DNA of 17,824 nt from Bacteroidales bacterium (GTDB lineage Bacteria > Bacteroidota > Bacteroidia > Bacteroidales > UBA932). The notes under the pieces are model-generated. The model saw only the letters and a program-made list of their open reading frames with translations, searched no databases and was not told where the DNA came from. Position numbers and translations under genes: made by a program. Each line of letters opens with the position of its first letter. Within the stretch, counting starts at the first letter, position 1. Positions 14,806 to 17,824 of the stretch are shown piece after piece. The stretch lies in NCBI GenBank assembly GCA_017383945.1, contig JAFNUQ010000173.1, positions 1 to 17,824 of the forward strand. Direction: 5' to 3'.

Positions 14806-16125
14806 ATGAAAAAGATTTTTTTAGTTTTGGCAATCGCTGCCTCATTGCAGGCAATCGATGCACAGGCGCAGGTAAAATCTCCAGCAGCTGCAAAGAGTGC
14901 TGTTGAGAAGGCTGCTGCCGCAACAACAAATCCTAAACAGAACACAAAAACTGCTACTTGGATTAAATATGGCTCTGCTTTGATGGATGCCTATGATGCA
15001 ACTGTAGGTAGCATATGGGTAGGTATGTCAGGACAGGAGCTTACTCTCCTTTCTGGTTCTGAGAAGCCTCAGAGTCAGGAGGTTGTAGAAATTAATGGCC
15101 GTCAGTTCACAAAGATGGTTTATTCAACCAAGAATCTTTATGTTAATGAGAACGGTGCTCTTGAGATTATTGAAGTTACCAACCCTGTAGTTGAGGCTCC
15201 TCTTGCTAAGGCTGTAGAGGCTTATGCAAAGGCTGCTGAGTTTGACGCAAAGGGTCAGAAGACAAAGGACATCAAGGAAGCTCTTACAACTATCTCTGGC
15301 AAGTACTATGAGGAGGCTTACTCAGCATATGGTCTTGGCGATATAAAGGGCGCTTCTGAGCTCTTTGAGAAGGCATACAACGCTAAGAATACTGCACCTC
15401 TCAGCCAGATCGATACTAACGCTCTCTATAACGTAGCATTTACTGCTTGGCAGGTTGCTGACAACGCTCGCGCTAAGAAGTATTTCAACGAGTGCTTGGC
15501 TGTCGGTTATGCAGGTGAGGATGGTGATGTATATGCAAAGCTCGCAGAGATCGAGGACAAGGAAGGCAATAAGGTAGAGAGCAAGAACATCCTTGAGAAA
15601 GGTTTTGAAGCTTACCCATCAAGCCAGGCTATCCTTGTAGGTCTCATCAACTACTACATCTCAAGCGGTGAGGATACAAACCGTCTCTTCCAGCTCCTTG
15701 ACAATGCAAAGAAGAACGAGCCTAACAACGCATCACTCTACTATGTTGAGGGTAACATCCACCGTCAGCTCGGTAATGGTGAGGCTGCTATCGCTGCATA
15801 CAACAAGTGCTCAGAGATCAACCCTGAGTATGAGTTTGGTTACATCGGTGCAGGTATCTACTACTATGAGCTCGCTGTTAAGCTTCAGCAGGATGCTGAC
15901 CTCGAGATGGATAACACTAAGTACCAGGCTCTTCTCGGTGAGTTTGAGGTGGCACTTAAGAATTGTGTTGAGCCATTTGAGAAGGCATTTGAGCTTTCAA
16001 AGGATGCTGAGGTTAAGGTAAGTGTAGCTGAGTACCTCAAGAACGCTTGCTTCCGTTTCCGTAACGAGAGCGCTGAGTTCCAGGCTAAGTATGACAAGTA
16101 CAACGCAGCAAGCCAGGGTAACTAA
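14806..16125 (+). CDS. exported tetratricopeptide-repeat protein (gyrA-linked)
   Basis: 439 residues with a clear signal peptide (MKKIFLVLAIAASLQAIDAQA, cleavage expected after Ala21) and no lipobox Cys, so periplasmic or outer-membrane associated. After an Ala/Lys-rich linker (about 22-50), a non-repeat region (about 50-125) precedes several TPR-like helical pairs from about 165 to the end, for example YYEEAYSAYGLGDIKGASEL, NALYNVAFTAWQVADNARA and LYYVEGNIHRQLGNGEAAIA. TPRs mediate protein contacts; the partner is unknown. The codon use is strongly biased: after about the first 50 codons almost every Lys codon is AAG, and Glu GAG and Leu CTC/CTT dominate, suggesting high expression. It lies 19 bases after gyrA without an obvious promoter of its own, and its TAA overlaps the stop of the convergent CapA-like gene. 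Confidence 0.85.
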   Translation: MKKIFLVLAIAASLQAIDAQAQVKSPAAAKSAVEKAAAATTNPKQNTKTATWIKYGSALMDAYDATVGSIWVGMSGQELTLLSGSEKPQSQEVVEINGRQFTKMVYSTKNLYVNENGALEIIEVTNPVVEAPLAKAVEAYAKAAEFDAKGQKTKDIKEALTTISGKYYEEAYSAYGLGDIKGASELFEKAYNAKNTAPLSQIDTNALYNVAFTAWQVADNARAKKYFNECLAVGYAGEDGDVYAKLAEIEDKEGNKVESKNILEKGFEAYPSSQAILVGLINYYISSGEDTNRLFQLLDNAKKNEPNNASLYYVEGNIHRQLGNGEAAIAAYNKCSEINPEYEFGYIGAGIYYYELAVKLQQDADLEMDNTKYQALLGEFEVALKNCVEPFEKAFELSKDAEVKVSVAEYLKNACFRFRNESAEFQAKYDKYNAASQGN

Positions 16126-17195
16126 TCTATGATGCCGCTTGCGGCCTTGACTCTTTCATAGGTCGCAATCATATTATCATAATCTGAAGGGGTGAGCCAG
16201 TCGCTACGGCGCGAGGCCCACTCCTTCACTTTTATAGTCTTATAATTATCAGAGAGCATTCCCGGCAGACTGCACCAGGTAAAAGTAAACTCCGGCTCGA
16301 GCATCTCTGCCTTCTTGCTGCCCGGCTCTCGCACCATAGTCAGGGTTACCATCAATCCAATCCGTGTATTGCGCGCGCTCATATTGGACACCACATTGCC
16401 AAGCGAATAAATCACCGGTTTGCCCTGAATGGTTTTATAGTCCTGCACGACGTGAGGGTGCGCCCCGATAATAGCATCTACTCCGGCATTGATCAGCATC
16501 TCTGCCCAGCGCTGCTGGAATTCGTCGTGACTAAGCGAATATTCAGTTCCCCAATGTGGCAAGGCAATCACAAAATCGGCACCTTGCTCTCGTGCGGAGC
16601 GGACCGCTGCAAGAACTTCCTCCTCGCGTGCATAAAACACTTTGGGCCAGCGAGTTGAGGCTCCCAGATTGGTGCCGTATGTGAAGTTAATCAGGGCTAC
16701 ATTTATCCCTCTTCGGAATATGTAGATCGGGTAACGCTGCTGCATATCCTCCTCGTTATAAGCAGCTCCTGTGTGTTTGACGCCGAGGCTGTCGGAGAGT
16801 TGATTGTATATTTCAAGAGTGCGTTTCAAGCCGGCACTGCCTCTGTCTAGAATGTGGTTGTTTGCCGTGAGGAAGACGTCAATTCCGCAATCTTCGGCAA
16901 GGTATTTGGCAAAGGAATCCGGGGTGGAAAAGGCGGGGTATCCGCTATATGGCTCGCCGCCCAGACTGAACTCAAGATTTGCAGCACAGAAATTGGATTT
17001 TTTCAAGTCATCGCTGATCTCGGCAAGGAACTCTTTATGGTCGTATTCAAGCTGTCGCGAGTGCATCATCACGTCTCCTATGAAGCTGATACTGAGCGTG
17101 TCTGGAGTGTTTCTAAGCTTGTCTGCCTGTGCGCTTGAATGAAGTGCACAGAAAAGCATAAGAAATGTGATAAAATATGTTCTTAGTTTAGTCAT
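16122..17195 (-). CDS. CapA-family metallophosphatase-like protein, exported
   Basis: 357 residues from the ATG at 17195: a signal peptide (MTKLRTYFITFLMLFCALHSSAQ in two parts, cleavage near residue 21-23) followed by a PGA_cap/CapA domain with a calcineurin-like metal-binding layout. Visible motifs are FIGDVMMH (38-45), NLEFSL (73-78), TANNHILDRG (110-119), PHWGTEYS (213-220), GAHPHVVQ (244-251) and YSLGNVVS (263-270), so the likely metal ligands (Asp, Asn, His) are all present. CapA proteins are linked to poly-gamma-glutamate capsule synthesis in Bacillus, but no capB/C genes are here and many CapA-like proteins have unknown roles; a periplasmic phosphoesterase is an equal possibility. A TTG at 17204 would add three residues but overlaps the -7 box, so the ATG is preferred. 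The stop overlaps that of the TPR gene. Confidence 0.88.
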   Translation of the reverse strand: MTKLRTYFITFLMLFCALHSSAQADKLRNTPDTLSISFIGDVMMHSRQLEYDHKEFLAEISDDLKKSNFCAANLEFSLGGEPYSGYPAFSTPDSFAKYLAEDCGIDVFLTANNHILDRGSAGLKRTLEIYNQLSDSLGVKHTGAAYNEEDMQQRYPIYIFRRGINVALINFTYGTNLGASTRWPKVFYAREEEVLAAVRSAREQGADFVIALPHWGTEYSLSHDEFQQRWAEMLINAGVDAIIGAHPHVVQDYKTIQGKPVIYSLGNVVSNMSARNTRIGLMVTLTMVREPGSKKAEMLEPEFTFTWCSLPGMLSDNYKTIKVKEWASRRSDWLTPSDYDNMIATYERVKAASGIID

Positions 17196-17201
17196 CTTGT
17201 A

Positions 17202-17209
17202 CAAAGATA
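17202..17209 (-). promoter_or_regulatory. Bacteroidota -7 box for the CapA-like gene (near-leaderless)
   Basis: Read on the - strand this is TATCTTTG, a match to TAnnTTTG, with exactly six bases between it and the ATG at 17195. Transcription would begin at or next to the start codon. The -33 element is not recognisable. Confidence 0.5.
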
Positions 17210-17214
17210 ATTAT

Positions 17215-17222
17215 TAAATTTG
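17215..17222 (+). promoter_or_regulatory. Bacteroidota -7 box for the SPOR lipoprotein gene (near-leaderless)
   Basis: TAAATTTG matches TAnnTTTG and is followed by six bases and the ATG at 17229, the same spacing as the opposed box five bases away. No -33 TTTG at 19-20 bases. This supports ATG 17229 over the TTG at 17220, which lies inside the box. Confidence 0.45.
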
Positions 17223-17228
17223 CAACTT

Positions 17229-17741
17229 ATGAAAAAGTGCCTTTTAATTACTCTGCTATGCTCTGTTGCATTGCTTGTTAGCTCCTGCGATCTTTTTAGG
17301 AAGATGGCAGGTCGTCCCACATCTGCAGATATAGAGCAGAAGCGTGCTATGATCGAGGCTCAGAAAAACGCACATGAGGAGAGACTGGACTCTATGGATG
17401 CTGTTCAGAAGCAGATCGCTGACTCGTTGGCAGTACTTGATTCGCTAAGGCTAACCAACTCTGCCGTCCTCTCTTCCAGACAGCTGACCGCGGAGTCAAA
17501 ATCAAGCCTGTCGGCACGTTATTATGTGATCGTAGGTGCTTTTGGAAAAATAGAAAATGCAAAGAAGCTGGTTGCTAAGGCCGAAGCAAATTCTTATAAA
17601 GCAGAGCTGATTGCCTATGCCAATGGTTTTACAGCAGTAGGAGTGTGTGCGTCGGATAATCTTGCAGATGCCTATGCTCGACTTCAAGAGGTGAGACAGA
17701 GCGGCTTCTGCCCGGATGCGTGGATTTTAGACAATAAGTAG
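17229..17741 (+). CDS. SPOR-domain lipoprotein
   Basis: 170 residues from the ATG at 17229. A short hydrophobic signal ends in the lipobox VSSC (Cys20), so the protein is a lipoprotein. Residues about 30-75 are charged and likely helical or coiled (EQKRAMIEAQKNAHEERLDS and onwards). The C-terminal part (about 92-170) is a SPOR domain: YYVIVGAFGKIENAKKLVAK, a middle AELIAYANGFTAVGV, and AYARLQEVRQSGFCPDAWIL. SPOR domains bind peptidoglycan lacking stem peptides and often place proteins at the division site, so a role in cell-wall or septum work is inferred. It is divergent from the CapA-like gene with only 33 bases between start codons. The next gene starts one base after its stop, so they form an operon. 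Confidence 0.88.
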   Translation: MKKCLLITLLCSVALLVSSCDLFRKMAGRPTSADIEQKRAMIEAQKNAHEERLDSMDAVQKQIADSLAVLDSLRLTNSAVLSSRQLTAESKSSLSARYYVIVGAFGKIENAKKLVAKAEANSYKAELIAYANGFTAVGVCASDNLADAYARLQEVRQSGFCPDAWILDNK

Positions 17742-17742
17742 T

Positions 17743-17824
17743 ATGCACAGATTTATCTACATATTTGCTTTTATGCTCTTGAGCTTCAATCTTCAGGCTC
17801 AGGTGGCATTATGGGACCAGTTGA
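17743..17824 (+). CDS. start of an exported protein, cut by window end
   Basis: ATG at 17743 follows the TAG of the SPOR gene by one base (TAGTATG), a typical operon junction. The 27 visible residues are a signal peptide, MHRFIYIFAFMLLSFNLQAQ, with an expected cleavage after AQA-like LQA, then VALWDQL. There is no Cys lipobox, so it is probably periplasmic or outer membrane. Too little is visible to name the protein. Confidence 0.7.
   Translation, partial: MHRFIYIFAFMLLSFNLQAQVALWDQL

Noticed and set aside
16122..17195. Poly-gamma-glutamate capsule locus
   Set aside because: Only a CapA-like protein is present; no capB, capC or capD homologue is adjacent, so capsule synthesis is not supported.
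17220..17228. TTG start for the SPOR lipoprotein (and TTG 17204 for the CapA-like gene)
   Set aside because: Both TTG codons fall within the -7 boxes; the ATGs at 17229 and 17195 give standard signal peptides.

Overview
The window looks like a chromosomal, mostly housekeeping segment from a member of the Bacteroidota, probably order Bacteroidales. The evidence is: copies of the Bacteroidota promoter -7 box TAnnTTTG in front of several transcription units, A/T-rich start regions without clear Shine-Dalgarno sequences, lipoproteins with a Cys lipobox, and families typical of the group (DUF4293, a secreted TPR protein behind gyrA, a DHH phosphoesterase beside an FKBP-like lipoprotein). The genus cannot be fixed from the sequence alone.

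Layout. 1-3376 (+): tail of a DHH phosphoesterase, a lipoprotein with two FKBP-like domains, a MATE exporter and a cytidylate-kinase-like protein, tightly packed. 3371-4672 (-): an acetyl-CoA hydrolase/CoA-transferase family enzyme, divergent from mazG (4730-5521 +). 5568-7782 (+): a GNAT-like protein and prfA, behind the best promoter in the window and ending in a strong intrinsic terminator. 7838-8086: a GC-rich, heavily palindromic intergenic element. 8087-9334 (-): fabF. 9415-11598 (+): a membrane-anchored LytTR regulator, a small DUF4293 membrane protein and a uridine-phosphorylase-like enzyme. 11595-12137 (-): a stand-alone Clp N-domain protein, divergent from gyrA and its TPR companion (12264-16125 +). 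16122-17195 (-): a CapA-like protein, divergent from a SPOR-domain lipoprotein (17229-17741 +), which is followed by the start of another exported protein cut by the window end.

How it fits together. Most genes serve general functions: nucleotide house-cleaning (mazG, DHH protein), translation termination (prfA), supercoiling (gyrA), fatty-acid elongation (fabF), pyrimidine salvage, and envelope work (lipoproteins, SPOR, CapA). I see no phage, transposase, CRISPR, toxin-antitoxin or defence cluster. Genome compaction is striking: three of the four convergent gene pairs overlap at their stop codons, and the four divergent pairs share short spacers with back-to-back -7 boxes.

The only part the genes do not explain is the palindromic element at 7869-8080. 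It has an outer inverted repeat with 20-base arms, three inner hairpins and two diverged 27-base repeats. It is the best candidate for something undescribed (a dispersed REP-like repeat or a structured 3'-UTR RNA), but one copy seen by eye cannot decide between these.
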